A DNA stretch of 64,000 bases from an uncultured Flavobacteriaceae bacterium (GTDB taxonomy: Bacteria; Bacteroidota; Bacteroidia; Flavobacteriales; Flavobacteriaceae): contig CANKZQ010000002.1 in assembly GCA_947488345.1 (NCBI GenBank), positions 434,001 to 498,000 on the forward strand. Reading direction: 5' to 3'. Shown here piece by piece: positions 46,236 to 56,670 of this stretch (position 1 is the stretch's first letter; each line of letters opens with the position of its first letter). The position numbers and the translations under genes were made by a program. The notes beneath the pieces are model-generated. The model worked only from the letters and a program-made list of their open reading frames with translations. It made no database searches and was not told the DNA's origin.

Positions 46236-48476
46236 TTATTTGTACACATCATTGGATTTTGCACTCTTCATAATCGCTTCATTTGGATTTGGCCCCATGG
46301 TAAATACTAAGGTACCTCCATTCATAATTTCGGAATGCATGATATAATTACGTTCAATTGTTTGTCCATTGAGCGTTACAGATTGGATATACACATTCTC
46401 ATCAGAATTATGTAAGGTTTCGACTATAAATTTTCGTTCGTTCTCTAAATTGATGGATACCTTTTGAAAGAGTGGAGATCCGAAAGTATACACACCTTGT
46501 GCTGGGTTCATCGGATAAAAGCCGAGACTGCTAAAAATATACCAAGACGACATTTGCCCACAATCTTCATTACCACAGAGCCCGTTGGGTTCATTGCGAT
46601 ACTGAGTTTCTAAAATCTCTCGTATACGCTCTTGCGATTTCCATGGTTTCCCAACATAATTGTATAAATAACCAACATGATGACTCGGTTCATTTCCATG
46701 TGCATATTGACCAATCATACCTGTACTAAAGATGGGTAATTTGTCGTCCGGCAAGGGATTTAGCGTAAACATTGAATCTAATTTCTTTTCAAATGGTTCC
46801 TTACCTCCTACTTGATCTATTAAACCTTCGATGTTCTGAGGAACAGACCAGAAATAATGCCAAGCATTGCTTTCACAAAAATGCTCCGAATAGTCTTTTG
46901 GTTTAAATTCTTGTAAAAATTGTCCATTCGGCAATTTGGGCCTCATAAAAGTGCTCACTGAATCATAAACGTTCCTCCAATTTTCAGAACGTTTCAGGAA
47001 ATAATTATAATCGTCTATTTTGTTTAAATCTTTAGCGAACCGAGCGATGCACCAATCATCATATGCATATTCTAAGGTCTTCGAAACGGACCAATTATCA
47101 TGCCCTTGATCAATAGGGATATAGCCTAATTTTTTATACACATCTATTTGACGTGTACTATCCATAGCACTTCCTTTGCACGCTTCATAAGCTAACGCCG
47201 CATCAAAATTTTTAATCTTCTTAAAGTAAGCATCCACGACAACGGGAACCGCATGATATCCTATCATCATGTTCGTCTCATTACCCTGCATCGACCAAAC
47301 TGGTAATAAACCTGTTTCTTTATAATGGGCGAGTAACGAATTGACCATATCCGAGACTCTCTCTGGATGTAATACAGTATAAAGCGGATGTGCAGCTCTG
47401 TATGTGTCCCATAACGAAAAGGTATCATAACGATCAAAATTCGTCGCTTGCATGATCGTATCATTCGCTCCTTTATAGTTACCATTATGATCACTTAAAA
47501 GTGTGGGCGCGAGCATAGATTGGTATAGCATTGTATAAAAGAGTGCTTTCTTATTTTGATCATTCGTTTCGATCTCAATCTTTTGTAATTCTTGTTCCCA
47601 AATAGTAGTTGCTTTCTTTCGATACGTATCAAAATTAAAATCAGGCACCTCTTTTACAATAGATTTCTTTGAACCCGATAAGTTGGCAGTTGACAAGCCT
47701 GTTTTTAGTACAATCTGCTCATTTTCATCTGTTTTAAAATTTAACACGACTTTGGTGTTTTTCGCTTTCTCGGAATTTTGAACCACGGTATCATTACGAA
47801 AGAGAGTATACGAATCGAAAGGTTTTGACAGTTCCATTGTAAAATATATCCGTTGATCTTTAGCCCAACCTGTCGATTTTCTATACCCTTCTATTGTAGT
47901 ACTATTTATAATATTTATATATGTGTCTGTTGGACTATCCCAATTTAAAGCATATCCTAAATCTACGTGAATTTGTGACAAAGAATCTTTCGGAAAAGTA
48001 TAGCGATGTATCCCCGTTCTCGCCGTTGCAGTCAGTTCTGCCTTTATTCCAAAATCGAGTAAGTCAACACTGTAATATCCGGGTGCGGCCTCTTCATTCT
48101 CATGTGAAAAATGCGAAAAGGGCTTGAAATTATTTTCTTTAATTCTCTCAGAATACCGACTATTCGTTGGCATTACCAAGATATCGTATAGATCACCCGC
48201 TCCGGTACCCGTTAAATGCGTATGAGAAAAGCCCGAAATAATAGAATCTTGATAATAATATCCTGCAATACGGTCCCAACCGGGAATGCCAATATCTGGA
48301 CTCAATTGTACCATCCCAAAAGGGACAGTTGCCCCCGGATAGGTATTGCCAGGTCCATCAGTACCGATAAATGGGTTCACATATGTTGTTAACTTATCCT
48401 CCTTAACTTCGTGATTTCCACAAGAAATCAGGAGAATAAACAGCAATACAAAAATGTATCTGATAGATGAAATCAT
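46236..48476 (-). CDS. GH92 family alpha-mannosidase (3), lipoprotein
   Basis: A 747-residue lipoprotein from the start MISSIRYIF (lipobox LLISC); the longer frame adds 19 basic residues. The N-terminal signature YVNPFIGTDGPGNTYPGA and GFSHTHLTGTGAGDL is canonical. The catalytic Glu535 lies in FCESNAWHYFW, so the usual EGN reads ESN. The base motif is GNEDCGQMSSWY with Glu637 and Asp638. It closes a five-gene minus-strand operon (GH92, symporter, GH130, CBM9-like, GH92), 34 bp after the CBM9-like gene. Exo-alpha-mannosidase activity on a mannan or N-glycan is expected; linkage not determinable. Confidence 0.94.
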   Translation of the reverse strand: MISSIRYIFVLLFILLISCGNHEVKEDKLTTYVNPFIGTDGPGNTYPGATVPFGMVQLSPDIGIPGWDRIAGYYYQDSIISGFSHTHLTGTGAGDLYDILVMPTNSRYSERIKENNFKPFSHFSHENEEAAPGYYSVDLLDFGIKAELTATARTGIHRYTFPKDSLSQIHVDLGYALNWDSPTDTYINIINSTTIEGYRKSTGWAKDQRIYFTMELSKPFDSYTLFRNDTVVQNSEKAKNTKVVLNFKTDENEQIVLKTGLSTANLSGSKKSIVKEVPDFNFDTYRKKATTIWEQELQKIEIETNDQNKKALFYTMLYQSMLAPTLLSDHNGNYKGANDTIMQATNFDRYDTFSLWDTYRAAHPLYTVLHPERVSDMVNSLLAHYKETGLLPVWSMQGNETNMMIGYHAVPVVVDAYFKKIKNFDAALAYEACKGSAMDSTRQIDVYKKLGYIPIDQGHDNWSVSKTLEYAYDDWCIARFAKDLNKIDDYNYFLKRSENWRNVYDSVSTFMRPKLPNGQFLQEFKPKDYSEHFCESNAWHYFWSVPQNIEGLIDQVGGKEPFEKKLDSMFTLNPLPDDKLPIFSTGMIGQYAHGNEPSHHVGYLYNYVGKPWKSQERIREILETQYRNEPNGLCGNEDCGQMSSWYIFSSLGFYPMNPAQGVYTFGSPLFQKVSINLENERKFIVETLHNSDENVYIQSVTLNGQTIERNYIMHSEIMNGGTLVFTMGPNPNEAIMKSAKSNDVYK

Positions 48477-48510
48477 AATTTCTATTCTCTTGATTCGATA
48501 TTTAGTTTTT

Positions 48511-49578
48511 TTACTTCGATATAAATTTACCATCCTCAGCTACGATGAATGTTTTCTTTGAAAAAGGACTTACAACAACCAAATTATATCCAGAAGAATG
48601 ACGTTCATATGTTACGTCGAAGTTCGTATCTCCTATTCGAAACTTGCTAGGGATCATATCTTTAATTGATGTAGGATATTCTTTCTTCTTTTTGACATAC
48701 CGTCGTAGTGCTCTATGAATCTCATAGAGTCGCCATTTAATTCTTTCTTCTTGTGGGATTTTAAATTGATCGACTTCTCCCGGCTTCTTAGAAGAAAAAT
48801 AAATATATCCCCATTTTTCTGGTTCATGTATATTGATTACTCCTGTTGGAGACCAAACCCAATTGTACTCCTTCAAAAACTTTCCGTTTGTACCTTTTTT
48901 CCTAAAATATGTTCCGTTCACAATATCATGATCCCAGTTCACCCGAGAAAAATTGAAACGCCAAAATTGATCGATAGGAACATTATTTTCATTATAAGAT
49001 TTTCTAAAAGCTGCCCATGGAATCGCTAGTTCAATTGTCCAATTTTGATCAATATCCTTTGGGTTATTCAAGGTTCCATTTACTTTTATAGCAGATTTCA
49101 ATCCCGTGGCCGTCCAATCATTTAAGACCGTAGTACCCTCTCGATAGGGTTTTGTTAGAAATAAGTCCCACAAGGTATTGAAAGCATTTAGCTCAAGTTC
49201 ATAGTAATTGTGTGTATCTCCATCAGGATCAACAAAAATTTCAAAATCATTATTATAATAAATAATAGTATCTCGTTCCTTTAAACTCGCCCATACATGC
49301 GGCTCTTCCATTTTTACAAATACATAAAAAAAGGTCTCGTCCCAAAGCATCTTCATCTGTGTCTTGTACTTTGGTTTTGAAACACCTTCAATGTCTATAA
49401 ATTCTTCTGACCATGCTATTTTTTCCCAATCCTTTTCATCTGCCTCACCATCTATGGTTATCAATTGATTGGTTTTAAAAGCGACCTGGCTTCTAGGCAC
49501 GAATTCGTTATTGGTTTGACCCATAGCATTTGTAATCAATAAGCTCCAGAAAATAAGCACAAAATCAGATCTTTTCAT
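48511..49578 (-). CDS. Secreted CBM9-like carbohydrate-binding protein
   Basis: A 355-residue secreted protein (signal peptide to about residue 20, NAMGQ). Residues about 30-240 form a carbohydrate-binding family 9-like/DOMON-type sandwich. The features are ITIDGEADEKDWEKIAWSEEF at the start, FFYVFVKMEEPHVWASLKER, the EIFVDPDGDTHNYYELELNA calcium-like loop and RFNFSRVNWD. The C-terminal 100 residues are less recognisable. Proteins of this type usually bind glycan ends or accompany exo-acting enzymes. The gene is 12 bp from GH130 and 34 bp from the third GH92, in the same operon. Confidence 0.85.
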   Translation of the reverse strand: MKRSDFVLIFWSLLITNAMGQTNNEFVPRSQVAFKTNQLITIDGEADEKDWEKIAWSEEFIDIEGVSKPKYKTQMKMLWDETFFYVFVKMEEPHVWASLKERDTIIYYNNDFEIFVDPDGDTHNYYELELNAFNTLWDLFLTKPYREGTTVLNDWTATGLKSAIKVNGTLNNPKDIDQNWTIELAIPWAAFRKSYNENNVPIDQFWRFNFSRVNWDHDIVNGTYFRKKGTNGKFLKEYNWVWSPTGVINIHEPEKWGYIYFSSKKPGEVDQFKIPQEERIKWRLYEIHRALRRYVKKKKEYPTSIKDMIPSKFRIGDTNFDVTYERHSSGYNLVVVSPFSKKTFIVAEDGKFISK

Positions 49579-49590
49579 TCTTGGAAGGTA

Positions 49591-50580
49591 CTATAAATTA
49601 TTATCTTTTGTAAATTGAATCACCTCACTTAACTTTCCAAAAGCCATGGCCACAACGGTATCTGCGGCTCCATAATAAACTACGAGCTTATCAGTTTTAT
49701 GATCATGCAAAGCTGCGCATGGAAAAATGACATTTGGAACATCTCCTACCTGTTCGTACAATGTTGTTGGGCCTAACAAATATGATTGTGTTCTATAGGT
49801 TACTTTATCTGGTTCATTTTCGTCTAACAATGCTGCACCCATGGCATATCTAAAGCCATTACAGGTCGTTATCACCCCATGATACAGCATAAGCCAGCCT
49901 TCTTTTGTCAAAATTGGGATAGGGCCAGCACCGATCTTAGTACATTGCCAAGCGCTATCTTCAAAAGCTGTTGCTTTCATTACACAACGATGTTCGCCCC
50001 AATACTTCATATCTGGGCTATAACTTATGTAAATATCTCCGAAAGGCGTATGACCATTATCACTTGGTCGACTTAACATGGCATATTTACCATTTATTTT
50101 TTGTGGAAATAAAACACCATTTCGATTAAATGGTAAAAAAGCATTTTCACACTGAAAAAAATCCACAAAATCATAGGTATAAGCGATTCCAATGGTCGGC
50201 CCATGGTATCCATTACACCAAGTAACCCAATAACGATCTTCAATGTATACAACACGAGGATCATATTTGTAATCTGAATCAATCATGGAAGTATTCCCTT
50301 CCTTCATTTGTATGGGCTCATGGTTTATATCCCAATCGATACCATTGTTACTAAAACCTACAAAAATATTCATTTGAACCGCTTTGTTATCACATCTAAA
50401 CACCCCAGCGAATCCATCATTAAACGGAACAACAGCACTATTAAAAATACTATTCGAACTTGGAATCTGATCTCTTTTAATTATGGGATTTTCAGCATAT
50501 CTCCACATAACTTCGGTACTCTTGGCAGGTCTATCTTGCCAAGGAATATTACTCAAATTATGTTTTTTATTGTTTGTCAT
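49591..50580 (-). CDS. GH130 family beta-mannoside phosphorylase
   Basis: A 329-residue cytoplasmic enzyme without signal peptide. It has the five-bladed propeller sequence pattern of GH130, with the catalytic Asp107 in [16 protein letters not shown] and nearby [15 protein letters not shown]. The length and the Asp position correspond to Man-beta-1,4-GlcNAc phosphorylases such as BT1033/UhgbMP, which split the disaccharide with phosphate to yield mannose 1-phosphate. This makes sense after uptake of N-glycan core or beta-mannoside fragments. It lies between a symporter and a CBM9-like gene with gaps of 9 and 12 bp. Subfamily assignment is by eye. Confidence 0.9.
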   Translation of the reverse strand: MTNNKKHNLSNIPWQDRPAKSTEVMWRYAENPIIKRDQIPSSNSIFNSAVVPFNDGFAGVFRCDNKAVQMNIFVGFSNNGIDWDINHEPIQMKEGNTSMIDSDYKYDPRVVYIEDRYWVTWCNGYHGPTIGIAYTYDFVDFFQCENAFLPFNRNGVLFPQKINGKYAMLSRPSDNGHTPFGDIYISYSPDMKYWGEHRCVMKATAFEDSAWQCTKIGAGPIPILTKEGWLMLYHGVITTCNGFRYAMGAALLDENEPDKVTYRTQSYLLGPTTLYEQVGDVPNVIFPCAALHDHKTDKLVVYYGAADTVVAMAFGKLSEVIQFTKDNNL

Positions 50581-50589
50581 TATATGTAA

Positions 50590-52467
50590 TTAATTTGGAA
50601 GTTTTTTCACTTTATCTAACCAAGTAAATTTAAGAATGATCGATGTTGCGACGAAAATTATCAACGAAATTATCGCTTTAGGATAATCTCGAATCATAAA
50701 ATAAATAGGTAATACAATCATACTAGATTGCCAAATAACCCCTACAATACAATTGAACATATCAAACCAAAAATTACGATTCTTTGAGATTGAATGCTCC
50801 GTTTTTTGTATCTCTTTATACACGGGTCCCCACCATCCCCAAGGTCTCACGCTAATATAGAAATCTTTGAGTACCTTCATATCAGTGGGCTTACTTAAAA
50901 AAGTTCCTAAAAAAGATCCCAATAAAGACACAGAAAATATAATTGGAAAAAGATAAATTGCATGAATACGAGATAAATCGTATAATATTGAACCTTCAAC
51001 AAAGTTGTTTTTATGCTGGTCAAGAAAAAACTGCAACGAAGCGATGATCAAACCGGCAAGCATTCCCCAAAAATACCCCCATCCGTTGAATCGCCACCAA
51101 ATCCATTTTAAAAAATTAGCTGCAACATAACCTCCAAAAAGGGCACTTGTAATCCATAATGTCAACGAGTTTATAGAATCAGCGAAAAAGCCCATACATA
51201 CACCTAAGACTACAATAAGAATTGAGGCAATATGACTGGCCTTTACATAATGTTTATTCGAAGCATTATTTTTAAAATACTTTTTATAAATATCGTTCAC
51301 AACATAAGCTGGACCCGCATTGACAAATGCAGAAAAAGTAGACATAAAGGCTGCGAGCAATGCGGCTAGCAGTAAGCCTTTAATTCCAACTGGTACATGA
51401 AAATTGATGACTTTTGGCAATAATATTTCTAAATCTCCTCCATTCAATAATGGGTTTTCTATCATTACAGGCCCTAATTTCACCAAGGCAATAACAACAA
51501 CGCCTGCAATTAAAAGATATCTAGGGATAAATAGGATTAGATTGGTAAAGCCACTCATGTAGGCGGCTTCTTTTACCGATTTTGTCGATAGAATTCGTTG
51601 CAAATCATAACTTGGAACTGGCCCAGCGATACTTGCGAAAAAACCTTTGAAAAGCGTCATACCAATTAATGCACCAAACATTTTATACCCTTCAGAATCT
51701 ATCAAGGTATTGAATTCATTATATTTTTCACTCCAATGCGCTTCTAACTCCCAACCAAAAAAGACATTTTTCCATTCATCAGAAATCACAGAGGCAATTT
51801 CGATATCACTAATGGTAAAAAAAGCATATCCCGCGACCAAAATTCCTGCCAATACCATGATGCCATATTGTAACACTTCGGTCGCTACTACTGAAAACAT
51901 CCCTCCTTTTATAGTATATATCGTTGTTAAAGCAATAATAATGATGGCATACGACTGCTCGGTAGTCAACATTAAGGTATCTCCAATGAATACATCTAAG
52001 CTCCAAGGCAATATAATGGTCATAAATTTCCCAACACCTTCGAAGAAGTAGGCGATAAATCCAACAGATGAAATGACGGCAAAAAGAGCGACTATAATAT
52101 GTGATGCTCTACCGGCTCTATCGTCACCAAAACGGGTTAAAATCCATTCAGATCCTGTCATGATATTCGACCTGCGTATCCAAACCGCCAAAAACATCAT
52201 GATAAAAATCTGGTTCCATATGGGCCACATCCACATGAACATAAAACTTTTGACACCATAAAGAAATAATATCCCAACCATCCAAGCGGTGCCAGATACA
52301 TCGAACATACCGGACCCATTACTCAATCCTAAGTAATACCATTTGATGTTATTGCCTCCTAAAAAATAAGACTTTAGGCCTTTTGACGCTCTTTTAGACA
52401 CCCATATGCCTACGACTAATGTTATGACGATATAGATGGCAATTATAGCTATGTCAATTCCGCTCAT
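50590..52467 (-). CDS. Sodium:solute symporter (SSS family)
   Basis: A 625-residue transporter with about 13-14 membrane spans. The N-terminus (DIAIIAIYIVITLVVGIWVS) and the GLSNGSGMFDVSGTAWMVG segment near residue 48 are typical of SSS/SglT-like sugar symporters. The central Na+-site helix region contains LLAALLAAFMSTFSAFVNAG. It presumably carries the oligosaccharide that GH130 then phosphorolyses, because the two genes are 9 bp apart. It follows the fourth GH92 gene by 12 bp. The sugar specificity cannot be read from sequence. Confidence 0.92.
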   Translation of the reverse strand: MSGIDIAIIAIYIVITLVVGIWVSKRASKGLKSYFLGGNNIKWYYLGLSNGSGMFDVSGTAWMVGILFLYGVKSFMFMWMWPIWNQIFIMMFLAVWIRRSNIMTGSEWILTRFGDDRAGRASHIIVALFAVISSVGFIAYFFEGVGKFMTIILPWSLDVFIGDTLMLTTEQSYAIIIIALTTIYTIKGGMFSVVATEVLQYGIMVLAGILVAGYAFFTISDIEIASVISDEWKNVFFGWELEAHWSEKYNEFNTLIDSEGYKMFGALIGMTLFKGFFASIAGPVPSYDLQRILSTKSVKEAAYMSGFTNLILFIPRYLLIAGVVVIALVKLGPVMIENPLLNGGDLEILLPKVINFHVPVGIKGLLLAALLAAFMSTFSAFVNAGPAYVVNDIYKKYFKNNASNKHYVKASHIASILIVVLGVCMGFFADSINSLTLWITSALFGGYVAANFLKWIWWRFNGWGYFWGMLAGLIIASLQFFLDQHKNNFVEGSILYDLSRIHAIYLFPIIFSVSLLGSFLGTFLSKPTDMKVLKDFYISVRPWGWWGPVYKEIQKTEHSISKNRNFWFDMFNCIVGVIWQSSMIVLPIYFMIRDYPKAIISLIIFVATSIILKFTWLDKVKKLPN

Positions 52468-52479
52468 ATGCAGTACATC

Positions 52480-54732
52480 CTATTTTTGTGTTCCCCAACT
52501 TTTATTGGGCGTTTTTCCCATTTTAAAATGAAGTGTTCCTCCATTCAATATTTCGGCGTGTGTGATGCTGGTTCTGTTAAATTCTATTCCATTTAAGGTA
52601 GCAGATTGTATATATCTGTTAGTATCAGATGAATTTTCAGCGATAATCGTAAAGATTTTATCAGCCCCTAATTTTATTTTGGATTTTTCGAACAAAGGAC
52701 TTCCGATTTGATACTCACCTAAAGCAGGGTCAACGGCATAAAAGCCGAGAGCACTCAACACATACCATGCAGACATTTGACCACAATCTTCATTTCCACT
52801 TAATCCATTGGGTGTATTATTATATTGTGTTTTTAAAATTTCACGCACCCAATATTGAGTTCTCCAAGGTTTATTTGCATAATTAAATAGATAAGCTATA
52901 TGATGACTCGGCTCATTACCATGAGCATATTGCCCCATTAACCCAGATATATCTGGAGAAACATTATTTCCATTAATTTCTGATGATTCGGTAAAAAGCT
53001 GTTCTAACTTATCTGTGAATTCCTCTTCTCCTCCAAAAATCTTCACTAAGTTGGGGGCATCATGTAAGACAAACCAACTATGTTGCCAAGCGTTTCCTTC
53101 GGTATAATCAGCTTGTTTTCTGTGAGCAGCGTGCTTCGGATCGAAAGGCTCGCGCCATGCGGTGCCCTCCTTATTTTTGCCACGCATAAATCCAGTTTTT
53201 AAGTCAAACAAATGCATATATGCCTTTGATCTATTTAAAAAATAAGTATGATCTTCTGTTTTTCCTAAAGCCTTCGCAATTTGCGCAACGCAGTAATCAT
53301 TATAGGCATATTCTAAGGTAATAGTGACCGATTCTTCTAGTAGTTCGTGCGGTATATATCCATATTTTTTGTAATGATTTAAACCGCGTTCGTCTTGCAT
53401 CATCGTCGCTTTCATAGCTTTATACGCTTTTTCAATATCAAACCCCCTTATGCCTTTGATATACGCTTCTGCTATTACGGGTATTGAATGATAGCCAGTC
53501 ATGGTATTTGTTTCATTACCATAAAGCGTCCATACGGGCAATCTCTCATTTACAGTATAATACAACAACATTGAATTGATGATATCTGGTACCTTATCGG
53601 GAGCCACAAGTGTCATCAAGGGGTGTGCTGCTCTAAAAGTATCCCATAGAGACAAGGTTGAATATGAGAGATGCTCTGTTTTTATGATCGAATCATTCTC
53701 CAAACGAAATTCTCCATTTGCATCATTAAAGGTAACAGGTGCCACTTGTGAATGGTAAAGCGCCGTGTAAAAAGTAGTTTTTAAAGTATCATGAGGTGTT
53801 TCAACTTCTATCTTGGATAATAAGTTCTCCCAATCATTATTCGCTAAAGTTTTAACTTCATCAAAGGCAAATTTTCCGTTATGCATATGCATATTAGCCA
53901 TCGCATTTTCTTCACTTACTGAAGATAGCGCTACTTTTACGTAGATGTTTGGCTTTGTTAAGGTATTAAAAAACAGTTGCGCGGCAGTACTTGGCCCTGT
54001 TACTTCATTTTCAGTACTATTCTTTGCATTTTCCACCAAAGTATAATCGGACATAGATTTGGAGAATTTTATAGCAAAAAACACTTTCTGATTCTTTGCC
54101 CATCCCGTACTATGACGATATCCTACTAAGGTGTGTTTGTCTACCACTTTAATTTTAGAAATAGTCGTTTTGTCCCAATTCGTGGTATAACCTAAATCTA
54201 ATATAATTGACTGTATATCTCCTTTTTCGAATGTGTATTTATGAAACGCTGTTCGTAAGTCGGATGTTAACTCAGCCCTCACATTATGATCATTTAAATA
54301 CACGTTATAATATCCTGGGCTCGCACTTTCATTTGTATGTTCGTACGAAGATTTATAAGGAATCTCATCACGATTTTTAAATGTTTGTTCAAGATTCACC
54401 TTTTTGTTGATAGGCATTAATCGAATATCAGTGAGATCTCCTATCCCCGTTCCGCTTAAGTGCAAATGACTAAATCCGATAGTAATTGAATCAGAATAAT
54501 GATATCCTGAACACCAATCCCAGCCTTGGATGCCATTATCTGGACTTACTTGCAACATACCATTCGGAATTGTAGCTCCTGGATAGGTATGACCATGCCC
54601 ACCAGTTCCAATAAATGGATCAACAAAATGGGTCAGAGAAACAGTAGGTTGATCGGCATCATTTTCGGGATTATTACACGACGTTGTATACAGTAATAAT
54701 CCAATAAAATAATATAAATAGCTTATTTTCAT
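52480..54732 (-). CDS. GH92 family alpha-mannosidase (4), lipoprotein
   Basis: A 750-residue lipoprotein (lipobox YTTSC). The N-terminal domain has DPFIGTGGHGHTYPGATIPNG and GFSHLHLSGTGIGDL, the canonical GH92 pattern. The catalytic domain has Glu545 in YTEGNAWQHSW and Glu648-Asp649 in GNEDCGQMSAWY. It is closest to the third GH92 copy by these motifs. It is the first gene of the five-gene operon with the symporter, GH130, CBM9-like and third GH92 genes, and is divergent from the LytS/LytTR pair across a 130-bp gap, which is where regulation of both units is likely. Confidence 0.94.
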   Translation of the reverse strand: MKISYLYYFIGLLLYTTSCNNPENDADQPTVSLTHFVDPFIGTGGHGHTYPGATIPNGMLQVSPDNGIQGWDWCSGYHYSDSITIGFSHLHLSGTGIGDLTDIRLMPINKKVNLEQTFKNRDEIPYKSSYEHTNESASPGYYNVYLNDHNVRAELTSDLRTAFHKYTFEKGDIQSIILDLGYTTNWDKTTISKIKVVDKHTLVGYRHSTGWAKNQKVFFAIKFSKSMSDYTLVENAKNSTENEVTGPSTAAQLFFNTLTKPNIYVKVALSSVSEENAMANMHMHNGKFAFDEVKTLANNDWENLLSKIEVETPHDTLKTTFYTALYHSQVAPVTFNDANGEFRLENDSIIKTEHLSYSTLSLWDTFRAAHPLMTLVAPDKVPDIINSMLLYYTVNERLPVWTLYGNETNTMTGYHSIPVIAEAYIKGIRGFDIEKAYKAMKATMMQDERGLNHYKKYGYIPHELLEESVTITLEYAYNDYCVAQIAKALGKTEDHTYFLNRSKAYMHLFDLKTGFMRGKNKEGTAWREPFDPKHAAHRKQADYTEGNAWQHSWFVLHDAPNLVKIFGGEEEFTDKLEQLFTESSEINGNNVSPDISGLMGQYAHGNEPSHHIAYLFNYANKPWRTQYWVREILKTQYNNTPNGLSGNEDCGQMSAWYVLSALGFYAVDPALGEYQIGSPLFEKSKIKLGADKIFTIIAENSSDTNRYIQSATLNGIEFNRTSITHAEILNGGTLHFKMGKTPNKSWGTQK

Positions 54733-54862
54733 TTTGGCAAAGAGGTAATTATTATATCTATAATATTCGATTTAACTATAAATATTTATAAATTTAGCTG
54801 GTAAAAAAATTAAATTAGACGAATAACATCTTAACGAGGTTGTACACCAAAAAAACTAACGA

Positions 54863-55942
54863 ATGTCCTTAAAAACGAAAAAAAGATATCTTAAGTCACA
54901 AGCTGTGCGACAAATAACACTCAGGCATCATGTTATTTTTTGGTCTATTTATTTTTTGTTTAACACATTGCGTTGGGGTAGTTATTTCAATGATTATGGC
55001 TACTCATTAAAAACGAATATTATAGGCTTCCCTATTCATATGATATTGACTTATCTGAATATATTTGTGTTAATGCCGCGACTCCTTTATAAGCGAAAAT
55101 ACCTACTGTATATACTTTTTCTAGTGGCCTCATTATTTCTCATGGTACTTGTTAAATTTAATCTCACTTATTTTCTTGTGAGTAAAAATGTTTGGCCTGA
55201 AGGTCCAGAAATTATAAATACGCTTACGTTGAACTATTCTATAGACATGATGATTGGTGAATTATATGTAATTACTTTTGTAACAGCCATAAAAGTGACT
55301 ATGGATTGGCTCGCTGAGCATAAACGATTGACAGATCTGGAAAAGGTTCAATTAGAAACGGAACTCTTATTTTTAAGAACTCAGATTTCTCCACACTTCT
55401 TTTTTAATACCTTAAATAACATCTATTCATTGGCAATAGAAAAATCTGGAAAAACGCCAAAAGTAGTATTAAAGCTATCTGAATTAATGCGATACTTATT
55501 ATATGAGACTAAGAACAAACGTCAAAGTTTGGAAAAAGAGATTATATGTATTCAAAATTATTTGGATTTAGAACGCATACGACATGAAGAATTATTAGAA
55601 GTTGATATGAAGATTTCGGGTGATATCAAACAAAAAAAAATAGCTCCTATTATTCTATTGTCATTTGTTGAAAATGCTTTTAAACATGGTGTGAACAAGA
55701 ATATTGGCAAAGTAAAAATTAACATTGATTTTAAAATAGAAGGAAATTTTCTTTACTTTACCATTGATAATCCTACACCGAAAACTACGGTTCATAAACA
55801 ACAGGTCACGAAATCTAGTGGAATTGGATTAAAAAATGTAAAGAAACGATTGGCTCTAGGATATCAGCCAAACGAGTATGATTTACAAATCAAAAGCACG
55901 AAAGAACTCTATACAGCGAATCTTAAAATTAAATTGAAATGA
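54863..55942 (+). CDS. LytS-type sensor histidine kinase of the PUL
   Basis: A 359-residue membrane kinase with four hydrophobic segments (about 24-38, 52-71, 80-105, 122-145), a coiled-coil linker and the His_kinase domain with His178 in SPHFFFNTL. The N-box is LLSFVENAFKHG and the G-box GIGLKNVKKRL. It overlaps the LytTR regulator by 4 bp. It is divergent from the GH92-symporter-GH130 operon, so it is the best local candidate for controlling the mannan locus, a role that hybrid two-component or ECF systems fill in most Bacteroidota PULs. What it senses is not visible in its short membrane domain. Confidence 0.93.
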   Translation: MSLKTKKRYLKSQAVRQITLRHHVIFWSIYFLFNTLRWGSYFNDYGYSLKTNIIGFPIHMILTYLNIFVLMPRLLYKRKYLLYILFLVASLFLMVLVKFNLTYFLVSKNVWPEGPEIINTLTLNYSIDMMIGELYVITFVTAIKVTMDWLAEHKRLTDLEKVQLETELLFLRTQISPHFFFNTLNNIYSLAIEKSGKTPKVVLKLSELMRYLLYETKNKRQSLEKEIICIQNYLDLERIRHEELLEVDMKISGDIKQKKIAPIILLSFVENAFKHGVNKNIGKVKINIDFKIEGNFLYFTIDNPTPKTTVHKQQVTKSSGIGLKNVKKRLALGYQPNEYDLQIKSTKELYTANLKIKLK

Positions 55943-56649
55943 ATGTAAAATGTTTGATAATAGATGATGAGCCTTTGGCAATCAATGTCATTAAGAACTA
56001 TTTAAAGCAGTTTAACACTATTGAAATTGTAAATACATTCAACAACGCAATTGAAGGATTGGAATTTCTAAAGAGTAATGATGTTGATCTTATTTTCTTG
56101 GATATCAACATGCCATTATTAGATGGGTTAAATTTCATTAAAAGCCTTAAAGTCAAGCCTTTAATTATTATTACCACTGCATATGAAGAATATGCTGTAA
56201 AAACCTATGAACTAGATGTACTTGATTATTTGGTAAAACCTATCTCATTACCGCGTTTTATGATTGCTATCAATCGAGTTTTTGAAGTGCAAAACCAACA
56301 TACACCGACCCTTAAAAAAACAAACGACCGACCTTACATTTTTGTAAAAATTGACAAAAAGAAAATGAAAAAGATATACTTAGATGATATCTTAGTTATT
56401 GAATCTTTGAGAGATTATTTGAAAATTAGCACCACGACCAATCGCTATATTATCCATCAAACACTCTGCAGTTTTACAGATCAACTCCCACAAGATAACT
56501 TCATAAGAATTCATAGGTCTTACACTGTCGCGATCAATAAAATTGAAACCGTTGAAGGCAATTGTGTCGAAATCGATGGCATTAGATATGTAATAGGGCG
56601 CACCTATATAGAAACGGTCAAAGCAAAAATTTTAAATTCGGCAATATAA
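55939..56649 (+). CDS. LytTR-family response regulator of the PUL
   Basis: A 236-residue regulator. The receiver has D9/D10, phospho-acceptor Asp55 in FLDINMPLLDG and the lysine in LDYLVKPIS. A linker leads into the LytTR DNA-binding domain (about 135-236), with KIYLDDILVIESLRDYLKI and FIRIHRSYTVAINKIETVEG. It is translationally coupled to the kinase before it and converges with the sulfatase gene 21 bp downstream. It probably activates the divergent GH92 operon and perhaps susC; no LytTR-type site pair was confirmed by eye. Confidence 0.93.
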   Translation: MNVKCLIIDDEPLAINVIKNYLKQFNTIEIVNTFNNAIEGLEFLKSNDVDLIFLDINMPLLDGLNFIKSLKVKPLIIITTAYEEYAVKTYELDVLDYLVKPISLPRFMIAINRVFEVQNQHTPTLKKTNDRPYIFVKIDKKKMKKIYLDDILVIESLRDYLKISTTTNRYIIHQTLCSFTDQLPQDNFIRIHRSYTVAINKIETVEGNCVEIDGIRYVIGRTYIETVKAKILNSAI

Positions 56650-56670
56650 ATTTATTGCGAAACGCCTAAA

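Noticed and set aside
51647-52051. 134-codon open frame on the plus strand inside the symporter
   Set aside because: Antisense to membrane-helix codons of the SSS symporter, which often leave open frames; no recognisable protein features.
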